Shown: positions 12,495 through 24,623, counted from the stretch's first letter. The stretch: DNA of 64,000 nt from Climacium dendroides (GCA_950106755.1 OX467089.1:27323345-27387344); one strand, 5' to 3'. The notes: a model not told the origin generated them from the letters alone. Numbers and translations are program-made.

Positions 12495-12827
12495 ATGAAT
12501 AACCAACCGCCGAGTTCGAACTTGAACAACACTCGTAGTGGCGGACACCAGAACGGCCCGCCACAAGAGCTGCAAGTCCATGACATCAATCCACCACAAG
12601 TTGGAGCCAACGGCAACCATGATCCTGAAAACGAGGGGAATCCAACCATAAGCAATGCCAGTTCCACAGCTCCGATCAACGAGCGGCGCGTCCGACAAAT
12701 CTGGCCAGATGAAACCATTCTGCCCGGTGTCACATTACCGTCGTCTCAAACGCGCGAGATCATCGAGTTTGTGGTGGAGGCACTCCCGGTCCAGGACTTC
12801 TTACCTGAAGACTTTGTGTTTCCGTAA
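12495..12827 (+). CDS. Small unrecognised ORF, 110 aa
   Basis: I do not recognise this protein. It starts MNNQPPSSNLNN, is rich in Asn, Pro, Gly and Gln for about 60 residues, and then carries a more ordered acidic/hydrophobic tail (REIIEFVVEALPVQDF..PEDFVFP). There is no signal peptide or membrane segment. The upstream 250 bp are relatively GC-rich, unlike the intergenic DNA. The last 29 codons including the stop are duplicated exactly downstream (12831-12917). No splice pattern was evident. It may be a genuine lineage-specific gene, an exon of a longer gene or a decayed fragment. The open frame and base composition are the only support. Confidence 0.3.
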   Translation: MNNQPPSSNLNNTRSGGHQNGPPQELQVHDINPPQVGANGNHDPENEGNPTISNASSTAPINERRVRQIWPDETILPGVTLPSSQTREIIEFVVEALPVQDFLPEDFVFP

Positions 12828-12917
12828 GGCTCTCAAACGCGCGAGATCATCGAGTTTGTGGTGGAGGCACTCCCGGTCCAGGACTTCTTACCTGAAGACT
12901 TTGTGTTTCCGTAAGGC
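12744..12917. repeat. Exact 87-bp tandem duplication
   Basis: Units 12744-12830 and 12831-12917 are identical base for base as I read them. The unit is 29 codons long and spans the 3' end of the 110-aa ORF including its TAA, so the second copy lies just after the stop in the same frame. Confidence 0.95.
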
Positions 12918-13591
12918 GTAGGCCCTAGAAGGTTTCTAGTTCAGACTAGCTAGCTTGGCAGGGAATTGAAGCATTGAAGCTACTTGACTAAGGATCACAC
13001 AAGACTGGAGGAGCTGCACATGCATGCTTCGAATAAGGTTAGCTAGTTCTGTCGCGATTCTTGTGTAATTAAAGAGGAGGTCTGATCTATTTGGATCGTA
13101 AACAACGTACAGTTTTCTAGATTAATTACCTGCAGTTGCCTAATCTTGGACTGCATAGCTATGCTTGTTCACGAATATATCCTCCATGATCTACTGATCT
13201 AGGTGGAGGTTTTCTGATAAGTGTTATTGACAGTTCCTGCAGCATTAAACATTCTACCAGGAAAGAGTGTCAAATCTCATGTCATATCAAATCACCTTAC
13301 ATGCACCTATCCAGCTTGGAAGGCATTCGACATGACGGACTTATCAACTCAAGTACCTCGATCAATTAATCGAGGGTACGTCTAGGCGGTCCAGCTGCTT
13401 ACCTCAATTATTCCCTTCAAATCAAGCGCCGACATCGCCCCCAAGTGCATCCTCAGGGCTTTTAATTTCTACATGCATGTCTCGTGTTAGTCGTGTCTTT
13501 CCGGACATATGATTGATGATACTAATCAATAAAAACTTGACTGCAAGCTGCCCATCTTGTTCGCTTAAGCACGCTTGCACAACCAGCAAAC

Positions 13592-13639
13592 ACACAACTT
13601 ATACTAGGAATTAATACACAACTTATACTAGGAATTAAT
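13592..13639. repeat. 24-bp direct tandem repeat, two copies
   Basis: The unit ACACAACTTATACTAGGAAT plus TAAT is present twice, head to tail. Confidence 0.9.
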
Positions 13640-15282
13640 AATCCGTATTGTTCGCTGCTACTAAGGTCCGTGCAGTATTTGCGTACCACAGAAGGACTTC
13701 AAGGAAATTAAACAGTACAAGAGCGAGCTGACTAAGAAAGCAGGCTGGTAATAAAGTTTTGCATTAATTAATAAGCTATGGTTCGAGTTCCAACAGATAC
13801 TTTAGCATTTCAAACTCTTCAGTCCTAATCTAAACTGTAAGGGTAAAACAATTATATGCAATTATACCAAGATCCTATTTCTCCTCCGATCAAAATGAGC
13901 TTTTATTGCAATAAAGATCGAGATATATATGTATACTTGAAGTGGTCATTACACAAAGACCCGGATCGGAGAGGTCTCAACCTTTGGGAAGAAACCTACA
14001 ACCTACATTTTATCGACCCCTACCCTGGATTCGATTAATTTTATCAGGTGTCTAGCCCAAGTGCAGTGACCTTTACACTCAATGTCTCTAAACACGTGTA
14101 TTGGCTAAACCCTAGTACAAATGAAGATCTCATCTTCTCCCAACTACAATATATTAATTGTACGCTCTCTGTCTCAAAACACAGGTGAAAGTTTTGTTCA
14201 AAAATTCGCTTTAAAAGCGAGCTAAGAGAGGCTCTGACAACTGGAGGTTTGGTATCAGTCAAAGCTAGACTAGCTGCATGAAATGCATTCAATGGTTTTA
14301 TGTGTCTTTTCAAATTAGTTTGTCACGTATGTTCCATTTCCAGACTAAAGCTTCACAGAATCCCTTGCTAAACTCTTCCGAAACCGCTTCAGAAAGTAAG
14401 ACCCCGCAAATGCCTATGGCAGTCTTGTTATGTTCAAGCTAGTAGAGTCCTGAGAGAAATTCCACATATTACTATCAATGAAAGATTTTAAGTCTTTGAA
14501 CGCAACGAGACTTTTAAGATCGAGTCTTGCAATATGTACTGGACCATAAAAACTTTGCAGTCTTATTTGTCGTCTTGAATGCTCAAACTTCAAGTCTACA
14601 GTAACTACTAAATACACGAATTCACTTGTATCAATGAGAACTCTCTTGAGGTGAAACCAACTGAAGGATGTGAGGCCGGAGTGCCGGACTACGCAAGATA
14701 TCATGTGTACCATCAACCATATATGAAACAAACCGCGAATAACAATTGGTCATCGATCAAGGTTCACGTACTCATAGTGCTCAATCTCATTCGTGTAGGT
14801 AATATTCTGGTGTTGAGAGTCAATCGTCACTCTGATGGTTGCTCCCATATACAACATGTCGGTAACTCTTGACCTTTCCACAAAATGAAAGTATTGTCAA
14901 AATGTAATGCAAGACTAGCCCCAACAAGCAGGGTTAGGAGGCCGTCGGATGAAAGAAACGCGCACAGTAAAAACAGTGCTCAAAATGAAAAGGGTCATAC
15001 AACCAGTGTTCTCCAAACAAGGAAAAAGCTCAGCAATTCCAGCTTGAATCACAAAACTCGAAGATCAAGAGTCTGTTCCAACCGATCTTAATCCAAAATT
15101 CAATCTTACCTCGTAGTTCTTCTCCTTAAGAAGGAAGACCTTGGAAATACATAGCTTTTGAGTTTTGACTTGAATAAGTCCCAACTCTTCTGCGTCAACT
15201 GGTAGTTGCAACAACTTCGCACCCTACTGAATGGCTTGTCGATTTTGTTGCTCTGCAAGGGAAGGCTAAGGGGGGGAAAATG

Positions 15283-15310
15283 AGAGTGAGAGTGAGAGAG
15301 AGAGAGTGCA
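15283..15310. repeat. GA-rich microsatellite
   Basis: A run of GAGAGT and GAGAGA units, purine-only apart from scattered T. Confidence 0.85.
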
Positions 15311-15949
15311 GAAAGGAGGAGAGGATGTGGCTTGGAAAGCTCCCTTGCAACGTGTGAGATTCCTTTCATTCGTACGATTTCTATTTACTTTAATGCCACA
15401 CGCCCCAGTAAGGAAGGGCAGGATTCCAGGAACTCAAGTATTTAAAAATCGAATCCGTCACAGTTCAATGATTTGGATGGATTTAGAAATTAATTTATGG
15501 CTTGCGTCTATTCTTTGTAGTGTCCAAAGCTTCAGACAGGATATGAGCCAATTTTGAAGTGGGGCTAAGTTTCGCATATTGATCGACTAAACAATTTCAT
15601 TTATAGCAATAAAAATTGTGCACAACAGTGGTAAGTTTGAAGTCTTTTAGCAAAGTTAGCACCTGACTGTACTGTACTGTGCTTGTATAGCAATGAAGTA
15701 CAATGTGACTACTGTTGTTATTTATTCAATTTTAAATAACATTTGAGTCTGTCGCTCATTTGGATTACATCATTTGCTTTGACAGGAAGATTAGGGGAAT
15801 GGTTACGTTTATTTTGTTTGGAGAATTATGGCAGTTTCATCCATTGAAATTCATTACATTTGCAAAATAATTGTTCTCATCTCACTTGTGAAGTTGGGTT
15901 TTTCTGTGACTTTTGTCAAGAAAAAAAATGCACTAGTAGTCTAATGTGG

Positions 15950-16594
15950 TTAACCCCTAAATGCCCAAGGCCTGTTTTGAGATCCTATAAATTTGCTCTA
16001 AATTGAAAAAAAGCCCACATTTTGATAAGTTGTATCAATGTTTTTTGAATTGTAACTATACAAATTCAAACTAGACATGTTAGAGATCACATAGGAAAAG
16101 AAAACCCAACAATATCACTTATGTATATGAAGTTTATAATGTTTGATCGTGAAGGTGTTAAAACTATGAAAATCTTTCAGCTCTCTTTTTACTTGTCAAA
16201 TCTAAAGAATTGGTCACCAAAAAAAATGAGGTTGAAGGGCCTAACATGCATATTAACCCCAATCAATTTATGGCTTCTCAAAATCTACTCTACAATTTTT
16301 TTAAATGAATTTCTAATGTGATTTTTTCACCAAGATATAGTGTATTTGAGGCTCAATTCCAAGAGCCTTCAACACTAGGGAAAGTCAAGATTGCAATGGA
16401 CACCCTTACACAAAATCTTGAATAGAAAATTCATAATCATTCATTTCAAAAATTGGATTTTGATGCTAAAATTAGACTTCAAAAAGAATTTGTCAAAAAT
16501 ATAAATAACTAAAAATAGAAAATTGGTTAAGTTTTAGAATTCTTCAAAGTATTGTCAACATCAAAATTTGGTGCCTTGAGCACTTAGGGGTTGA
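15950..16594. mobile_element. TTAA-flanked non-autonomous element
   Basis: A 645-bp segment runs from TTAACCCCTAAATGCCCAAG (15950) to a right end whose reverse complement is TCAACCCCTAAGTGCTCAAG. The terminal repeats are about 23 bp with three or four differences. The right flanking TTAA is mutated to TTGA. It encodes no transposase: a 66-aa ORF inside (16121-16321) resembles nothing I know. A related left end without a partner occurs at 53591 (TTAACTCCTAAGTGCC). Confidence 0.65.
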
Positions 16595-16657
16595 CGGCCT
16601 ATAGTTATAGAATTGTTAAATAATGTGTTGTGTTTCAAAGTGCCAAAATAATGTCAT

Positions 16658-17588
16658 ATAACCCTTGAAGGACCAAGTAGCAATTGTTTGTAACATAGCA
16701 TTTTGGGGCATCCATTTATAAAAATAGAAAAAGAATCATTTTTTTTCTTTGAATTTTTCATGAAATATATGGTAAAGAAGCAGCTTTAAAAAGTAACAAT
16801 TTTTATTAACTTTTGACTATATAATTAAAAAATTATTATATGATATGTAGTTTTTTTGGAACCTTGATAGCTAAAAAAATTACTTTTTAAGAAATAAAAA
16901 ATTGAAATTGGTTTTCCAAATTTATATATATGTGGAAAACTTTTAAACATTCAATTTTGATAAATGAAATGAAAGTTTTGAGGAATTTTAGTTTGTAGGG
17001 AGTTTTGAAATCTCTACTCTAATATAAACTTTGAAGTCCTTTATTTAATTCAATTTTCAATATGTCTGGAAAAAAATAAAATCTTAGGATGTAGATTGTT
17101 TATTACAAGATTACAACCACTAGGATTGGCATTTTTCAATTCCATAACTAAATTCTTAACAGTTTAATATTTTTAATCATTATCTTTTTCTTTCTACTTA
17201 CAATTTTTTTAAAGCATGAATATGAAATGTTTTTTGTTGAAATTTTTTATATATATTCCCAATTTATTTCTCCAACATATTTTGGAGAGTTGCAAATTGT
17301 AGGATCTACAAATTTTGGAGTAAAAAATTTGAAAGATGAAATCTAACCATTTGAAAAGAGTTGGAAATATTTATTTTTGAAATCCAAACATTATGACCTT
17401 GCAATTGGTAAGAATTGATTTTTTATTTTAAAATTTTAGGTCAATGCACTCAAGTAACAAGCTAACTAAAGGATCCTATGGTTGTATTTACTTAAAACTA
17501 AATATAGATGAAGATTTTTGCCTTGTTTTGGAAACTAGTATTTTAAAGCAGTGTTGGCCTCTAAACATGAAAGAACTTTAGGAGTTAA
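16658..17588 (-). mobile_element. TTAA-flanked element, inverted copy of 27836-28669
   Basis: The 931-bp segment starts ATAACCCTTGAAGGACC and ends with a sequence whose reverse complement is TTAACTCCTAAAGTTCTTT. Internally it is the reverse complement of 27836-28669, sharing the 'gtttgaaagatgaaatctaa' block (reverse of the one near 28080), the 'aactaaaggatcctatggttg' block and the 'cataacttttgac'-type block near the left end. The left TTAA has become ATAA. It lies only 63 bp beyond the element at 15950-16594. Confidence 0.7.
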
Positions 17589-20500
17589 ATGCATACAACA
17601 CTAAAAACTAGTCAAGATCTAAGTGTTCTAAAATTAAGATTGGTATAAATATCAAACTATGTGGTTCCCACATAGATGCCTCCAAATGTTATTATTTCTT
17701 GAATTTTTTTTGTTTCAACTTTTGACCTTGCAAAGATGGGACTATGATCACTTTTTTAGACTTCAAACTTCCTTTCCTTGCTTGCTTCCATTTTGAAAAT
17801 ATCTATTAATGAAATTTTATATTTATTTTTTAAAGATGTGATTACATATCTTATTTAAATCATAAAACTTTCAGATTTTTGTGTAAGAATTTGGAACTAT
17901 TAAAAATCATTGAATAGAAAGTGAAAAAATCCGTATCAAATATAAAATGTGCTAAAAAATCTGAAATTTTATCTATAGGTATACATTGTAGTATAAAACA
18001 CCTTGGTGCAATTTTCTTACCATGTATTTCTAAAACTAGAAATCCATAACTCCATGGTAATAAGTTCAAAGTTCAAATTTTAATGAAATATTTAAATTTA
18101 GGTATTTTTCAAAAAAATTAATTGGAATAGAAACTAAATTTGATAAGCTTCATTTCAATAGTTGGTTTCAAATTAAAAAAGATCAGTTTTATGGATTAAA
18201 TTTAGATTCTTATCAAAATACACTTTCTACACAATGATCCATATTTGGAAAATCAACATTTTCTAAAAAAATTGCTACCATCAATCACTTGGGGTGGTTT
18301 GACTTATCACATCTATGTAAGTGAATAAAGTTACTACACCTAAAATCACACAAATAAACAATTTAACATGGTTGCCATTATTATACTAAAGTTTTTTGGT
18401 GGGATCTTGTTGGAAGTCAAAAGGAGATTTTAGATTCTTTAAGAATGCATTTTTTGGACGCCATATGAAATAAACTACAAATTTATGAATTACTAAAAAT
18501 TGGGTTTGGGATAATCAACCATAGACTTTCATGAATAGTGGAAGTACATTTTAGACAAGAATTTAGCCTATGCGGTTTTGGAAAGAGTGCAATTTAAGGT
18601 GTAGTTACCTTAGTAATCAAGAGCTACTTTTGAACATTATATAGCACAATGTTGTATTGTTTTTATGGGATACTAAAACTTGGAAGGAATAACTTAACTT
18701 CCACAACAATGTAAACGTAGAACCTTATATTTATTGATTTGGAGAATATCAGTGTGCAATGACACTTTTTTCAACATCACAGGGCCAATCTAAAACATTT
18801 TTAAGAAATCTCTACTTTTTGCTAAATGTAAGTACCCCACATGAAGGTTAGATTTGACATTAAGTAAATCAATTTTATAAAAAAGTGTCGCATGGCATCT
18901 AGTGATTGGTTTAAAGTAATGTGGACTTGTCAAAATCTGGCATAAAATCTGGTACCCCATGCTATACTTACATGAACGACCCAAGCTAATTTTCACATAT
19001 AATATTGGCAAAACACATTGTGTGCAAACCAATTCAGTAGCTAGGTTTATAGCGTTGTCTATTGTGCTAAAACTTTTGAGGGTTTAGAGTGTTGTCTACC
19101 ATGCTAAAAGTTTTTGAGGGTTTAGAATGTTGTCTATCGTGCTAAAACTTTTAAAAATTTATCAGCGATTTCTGCAACAGAGCAGTAAGTGGGTTTGAAT
19201 TCAATCTTATCCAAAAATTATGCCATACTTCAATTCATGTGCCGATTCATGAGGTAGATGAGATATTTTAATCATGTGGCTTTGTCACCTCGTATGTGTA
19301 CACAATTTTAGGACTGGGGTTGAAACTGGAGACGAAAGTATGTACCAGCACCATTCAAATGATGGTTCATGCTGTGTTATTCTGAGCCTGCTCAGCAGCT
19401 AAACTGGGAACACTGAGATTAAACGTGGATTGGTTGCAGTGGGTGGAAACGTAGAAACATCATCAGCTGAGAGGCTCGATTGTGGCAGCCTGCAAGGTAA
19501 CTACACCTAAAATTGCACTAACAAGTTTTGCACCACGACAATATGCTCTACAATATGCTCTAGAAAATGAGCAACAATTTTTGCACATTGGTGGAGGACT
19601 ATGAATCAAAATGCAAGTGGTTCCATAATTTTTGGACACATTGTGAATTAGTTACAAGTCTTCAAAGATGCAAGGTGCTAAAAGTGTCATGTAGGTGATG
19701 CCATAATGCATTTGATGCACATGAAGAATGACACCAGAGAAGAAGTTAAAAGCAATAGAAAGTGTACCCAAAATTGTCCACTTTTAAGGTTGCCACCTCC
19801 ATAGTACAATTAATAGAGTTGCACACTACTCAAAATCGACCTTACATTTGTCCTTGTCATGCACTTCATTTTTGGTATCCTCCCCATTCAGTTTCCCTTC
19901 AAAAATAGGAATCGATTCTTGAAGAGTGGTTTGTTTTAGGTGCAGTTACTTTAGTGTGAGCCCAAGAAAAGAAATAAATATGGACTTGGAGTAATTTGCT
20001 TGGAATTCGAAGGGGTTGACTCTTACACTGAGATGGGAAGCGGCAAGAAGAAACGTGGAATGGTTCCCCCTTCCCATCCCCAAACGTCGACAATACCAAC
20101 AGTCAATAACTTCTCAAATCTGTCATTTAAGAACTCCCGACTTCCTCGGGTAAAAGCATCAACCCTTCATCAAAACATATCATGCTTCGGCTTCCACTAT
20201 CAATTGTGTCAAGGCATCTCTATCTTGCCACGCAACATCCTTCCTTTCCGTGAAATTGATGCAGTGAGTGTTAGGATGGTTGGGAGTGCAGAGCAATTGA
20301 TGCAGGGGAACAAATTTAAAATCCGGATCTACTTGGCGAGTGTCAATGAGAAAAGAAGTGAGCTAGAAGGGTAAGGAGAAGCCCAAGTGTCATGTGGCCG
20401 AAAAATCATACAGAATATGTAGCTTAAACAACACTATAGGCCCTCGAGTTTGGAATGTTCAACAACCTTGAGTTTGATGGAATGCATTGAGTTCAAAAAA

Positions 20501-20989
20501 TAGAGCAAACACAGCGCGCATTCTTACATGCAACTAAAGGATTTGAAGACCGAAGTCCAAAATCCAGCTTGTAAGTTTTGTGGACGCAGGTTGTGCAAGA
20601 TAGGGCTCTCCGAGCAGGTTCGGTCTCCAACGATGCAACACTCACCCTCTTGCCAGCCTCTAACAGAGAATGTATTGGGTGGCTTGCGACAGCTAACACT
20701 ACAGCAGGTAAGGGAATTTCAATTAAATTGACTATTTCCGTTAAATTGGCAAATAAATTGGCAATTCCCTATACAACTATACAAAACATAAATTTCAAAC
20801 TGTCTAAGTGCTGAATGAAGAACCCCTTGCGCACCTCATTTTAGCAATTGGAAATTGTGAATTTCATGAACACTATGTTAGGTCCAGCAGCAAGAAATAT
20901 CGGCAGCCAGCAATCTGCGCAAGTCCAGCCAGGCACCTTCTTCTCCAAGGTCTGGGCGTGAGCTACTACCAGACCTTCAGTCTTCCGAG
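17589..20989. other. AT-rich intergenic DNA upstream of the lactonase-like gene
   Basis: No gene recognised. A 37-38 bp unit is repeated three times at 19054-19150. The part from about 19,900 to 20,989 is richer in G and C and probably includes promoter and 5' leader of the gene starting at 20990. ORFs there (for example 20000-20374) have no recognisable domain. Confidence 0.5.
19054..19150. repeat. 37-38 bp tandem repeat, about 2.6 copies
   Basis: The phrase GTTGTCTAYYRTGCTAAAA with a GAGGGTTTAGA spacer recurs at 19054, 19091 and 19129. Confidence 0.85.
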
Positions 20990-23132
20990 ATGGAATCTAC
21001 TGAGGACACTGATTCAAGATATCAGCTACGGAAAAATGACTCAAACAATACTACACTCAAGCTGTGGGAGAAGCTAAGCCCTCCTCCTCTTGTTTCAACG
21101 ATCTCCATCGCCATTCTTGCCATCCTCATCTCATGTACGCTTTTGTTTTCTTTGTTTCTTGTGTTGTTATGTAAAAATCATTTTCTTGCTTTTGAAATCC
21201 TTGAAATGAAATTGGCCATGGGTGGACCAATCTCAGTTCATCAAAATTGATATAGAATACGAGATTGTTTTACCTTAATGGGAACTTGGGAGACAGATCT
21301 GCACACGACACGGAACTTGCCGGAGCTTCCCTGGGGAACCTGTTTTTGGCACCAAAGCAGCCTTATCAACAACAATGTGTCACCCAACTGCCATTTTGAG
21401 GTACAAACCATGTTCAATTAGTTCAATGGCTTGCATACTGCAAAGGAGTAAGCGAGTCCTTCATTATAAAATTAAAAATAAACATATCCAATAATTAATC
21501 TAATCCATCATCACATGAAGGTTAGGGATCCCAAATTTCTTGACATCCTAGGGAGGTCTCCACGACTTGACTTAGTGACTCGAACGGATGCCCAAGGAGG
21601 TGTAGTCTATTTTCCAGACTTCAATGAATTGTATTATTCAACGCATTCCATCAAAAAAGGACTGATTCTACAAGGGCATAACTCCGAGGTATGACAAAAC
21701 TTCGCGTGTACGAATGTTATTTGACATTCTACAATGTAATAGACAACTACGACAAGTGGGACTCCATTGCCAACGTTCTACTGATTGAAACAATTCCAAC
21801 TCAGGTAAAAAAAGTTTCGCTAACATCAAGGAAGGTTACGACAGTGTTACCGGTCACAGATGTGGCTAGCGGCATGGCCCTTGATCTGCATGGCAATCTC
21901 ATCATCTGTGAGCACGGGCAAGGAGAGAGAGGTGGTTACATCCAGCGGCTTGATTTGAAGAGACTGAATACCACAATTGTTGCCGACAACTGGTTCGGCG
22001 TGCCATTTAATAGTCCCAATGACGTTGTGGTCAAAAGAGATGGATCTATCTGGTTCACAGATACCACATATGGTTGGTAAGGCTAACCTCCTTGGCATCA
22101 GTGATTTTTATACCTGCACTACTATTGCAAAGTAAAAGTCTAGATCATTTGCTCCATGTATCCAACTACAGCTGAACTCCATATGTAGAGATGAAACAAG
22201 CAGCTAGTAAGTGATTGAGAGGCTATGTCTTTGTAAATATAAAAATGAAAACTATACCACCATCTTGCTTTTTGAATAGCAACCTGTTCAAACTTCCTTA
22301 CATTCACTTGAGATGTAACTTTCGTCAACGCAAGACCTCCTCCCCTCTGGTCCAAAGCCAATAATCTCATCTTGGAGTTCAATGCTAGGGTGAAAGGGTT
22401 TAGGTCGAAACCATTGGTGCAAAACCAGATCTACCGAGTTGCACCTGGGTCTGGCATTGTGGACGCAATGGCTGATGGCTTCACTCTACCAAATGGCATC
22501 GCATTCTCTGAAGACGAGAAGCTTTTGTACATCACTGATGGAGGCTACAAAGCTGGGTACATCCAAAATTTGGCCCAATACTCATTCCAGCATTTGACAT
22601 AGAATCGATGAAACAAATGTAAGTGGAGCCTGGCCTGGATTGTGCAGAAACGGCAAGACAGATCAGACAAAGCCGCACCACATCTACGCTTTTACGGTTT
22701 ACTCGGACGGCTCTCTAGGGACCCGCCGAACTTTTGCTGCAGTGGGAGTATATGATGGCAAGGCTCAAACGTTGGGGGTTCCGAACGGCATCAAAGTGGA
22801 CATTCAAGGGAATGTTTATATCGGCTCTACTGATGGAGTCCAAGGTAAACCATCAATCTGTCTCTGTACAACATTGTAACAAACCAAATAAATCAGCAAT
22901 CATTATGCAGACAAAGAAAACTAAAATGGTTTGAGGAGCAGCTTGTACATGCAAATTGGTTGAACTAGTTATCTACGCAGTGTTTGACAATAAAGGCAAA
23001 GCTTTAGGACTCATCCGACTACCAGGAGTCACCAACTTGGGCTTCGGTGGTGACTTCCTGAACAAGCTCTTCATACTCAACGGTACAGGCATCTACTGCA
23101 TTGAGCTCAAGGTACTTCAATTTCAAGCCTAG
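20990..23132 (+). CDS. Membrane-anchored SMP-30/gluconolactonase-like protein, 401 aa
   Basis: Seven exons: 20990-21134, 21297-21400, 21521-21688, 21805-22076, 22389-22556, 22648-22844 and 22981-23132. All introns are GT-AG, and the 1206 bases form one frame ending TAG. The N-terminus is hydrophilic, then a likely single membrane helix lies at residues 33-49 (LVSTISIAILAILIS), suggesting a type II anchor. From residue 84 the SMP-30/gluconolactonase/LRE beta-propeller is clear: DPKFLDILGRSPRL, then SGMALDLHGNLIICEHG, NSPNDVVVKRDGSIWFTD (about 209-226), PNGIAFSEDEKLLYITDGG, PNGIKVD (331-337) and VFDNKGKALG. The family opens lactone or ester rings using one bound divalent metal. Here the usual Glu of the 'EGP' motif is Gly109 and the usual Asp of 'PDGIKVD' is Asn332, so activity is doubtful. 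Substrate unknown. Strictosidine synthase-like is the main alternative, but the motif order fits SMP-30 better. Confidence 0.85.
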
Positions 23133-23177
23133 AACTCAATTCTGCATAGCGTGGATATCTAGATTCCGTTTGTCTCT

Positions 23178-23824
23178 TTAACCCTGGAGCGCTCCCACGT
23201 CCATTTTTCGGACGATGAACAGATTGAAGTTCTTGTTTCTGTCTCATTCCGTCTCGGATGAAAGTCATCCTAATTTTGGGCAATACTTGATCAAGTTCTT
23301 GTCTTATCTAATGGTTGGATTGGATTTGTTACTAGAATACAAATCTTTCTAAAATTACAAATGCAGAAGTGTGTCAAGTGGTCAAATTGCATTGACTCTA
23401 GTTCAAAACTAGGTTTGCAAAAATGAAGTCATAGATGTAAAGAACACAAAAATTTCAAAAAATCATTACGTGAAGAGAACCTCATTTCAAATCCATTCCA
23501 ACAAGTTTTACTCAAAAAAACAATAATATTTTGCTTGTAGTTGAATTTCAAAAAATCATTATGTGAAGAGAACCTCATTTCAAATCCATTCCAACAAGTT
23601 TTACTCAAAAAAACGATAATATTTTGCTTGTAGTTGAATTTAGAAGGAATTTTGGAATTTCCCTTTCAAAATTTATAGAAAATTATTGATGATTGCATTG
23701 GTGAATCTAACCATATGGATGGAATGTAAAACTCAAAATCTACAACTTTTCTTTGTATATCATTCCTAAAATATTCTTCTAAATTGTACTTTATAATGAT
23801 TTTCTCCAAACGCTCCAGGGTTAA
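23178..23824. mobile_element. TTAA-flanked element with perfect short terminal repeats
   Basis: The left end TTAACCCTGGAGCG and the right end CGCTCCAGGGTTAA are exact inverses and include TTAA on both sides. The 647-bp element starts 46 bp after the lactonase-like stop codon, so it may lie in that gene's 3' untranslated region. It contains a 93-bp tandem duplication. A diverged relative lies at about 56260-56510. No coding capacity. This is the cleanest member of the TTAA group. Confidence 0.75.
23453..23638. repeat. 93-bp tandem duplication inside the TTAA element
   Basis: Units start at 23453 and 23546. I see two differences (ACG versus ATG, and ACAA versus ACGA). Both could be transitions at a former CG dinucleotide. 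Confidence 0.9.
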
Positions 23825-24113
23825 ACCATAAATCTATAATTTCATTCTATGCCATTCAAGTAGCAACTTTTAATGAAAGAAAACTAAGATTTCATTCGTT
23901 GAAAGTGTTATGGTTTTAATTTCTCAAGCAAAACTTTAAGGAAATCATGACAAGAAAGGTTTTGGAATAAAATGCATTGTACCCTTAAAATTCCAACAGT
24001 AATTCAATATAACTCTCCAAAATCACAAAACAACTTTTGTTGTGTTCCACTTTCTCAGGTCAAAATTAATTCTCATCATGCATACACAGAGTCCAAATCC
24101 ATATTAGCACCGT

Positions 24114-24519
24114 TTAAGGAAACTTAACTTGGCCACAATCTTTGTAACAAATTTTCACACATAAGCTTGTCATGTTCCATCTTGAAATAGGCAGTAGGCA
24201 GCGGCCTTCACTATGCATCCCGGCAACGAAGACTACGACGACATTGAAAAGACACAAAATTAAGCATGCACCAACTCTATCTTCATCTTGATCACAAGCT
24301 TCTTTGCAAACTTTTGGGAACAAATTTACCTACAACATGGATGTGTAGCCACATGAAAATTTTTGTTTCAATATATAAAGCGATGTAAATTTCTCTTGAT
24401 TGCTGCAAATCAGTTGCATTGCAAATGTCATCCCCCTTGTAGCAATTCTTTGCTAGTAGCTCCTTTGAAAAATATCCACCATAGCCATAGCCAACAATAG
24501 TCAAAAGAAAGAGTAGCAA
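24114..24519 (-). other. Possible small cysteine-rich secreted protein, weak
   Basis: Two overlapping minus-strand frames are cysteine-rich. The first (24519 down to 24292) starts MLLFLLTIVGYGYGG, like a short signal peptide, and contains NCYKGDDICNATD. The second (about 24323 down to 24114) contains VCKEACDQDEDRVGACLILC and SLCVKICYKDCGQ. A short intron could join them, but I could not settle a splice pair. The cysteine spacing vaguely resembles small secreted plant peptides and matches no family I can name. It may be chance. Confidence 0.2.
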
Positions 24520-24623
24520 AATTGAACTTAGCCAATCCCGCCAATTCCTCTTAGTTTGAATCCTTATTTCTTTTATTGAAAGTTAAGAACTCAATTTTTG
24601 TCATAAGCATCACTAAATTGTAT

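Larger units (their letters stand above)
12918..15949. other. Intergenic DNA without a recognised gene
   Basis: Base composition is intermediate and only short ORFs occur on either strand. None resembles a known family. A 24-bp unit is repeated twice at 13592-13639, and a GA-rich microsatellite lies at about 15283-15310. The stretch 14640-15090 is somewhat richer in G and C but shows no convincing exon structure. Confidence 0.5.
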
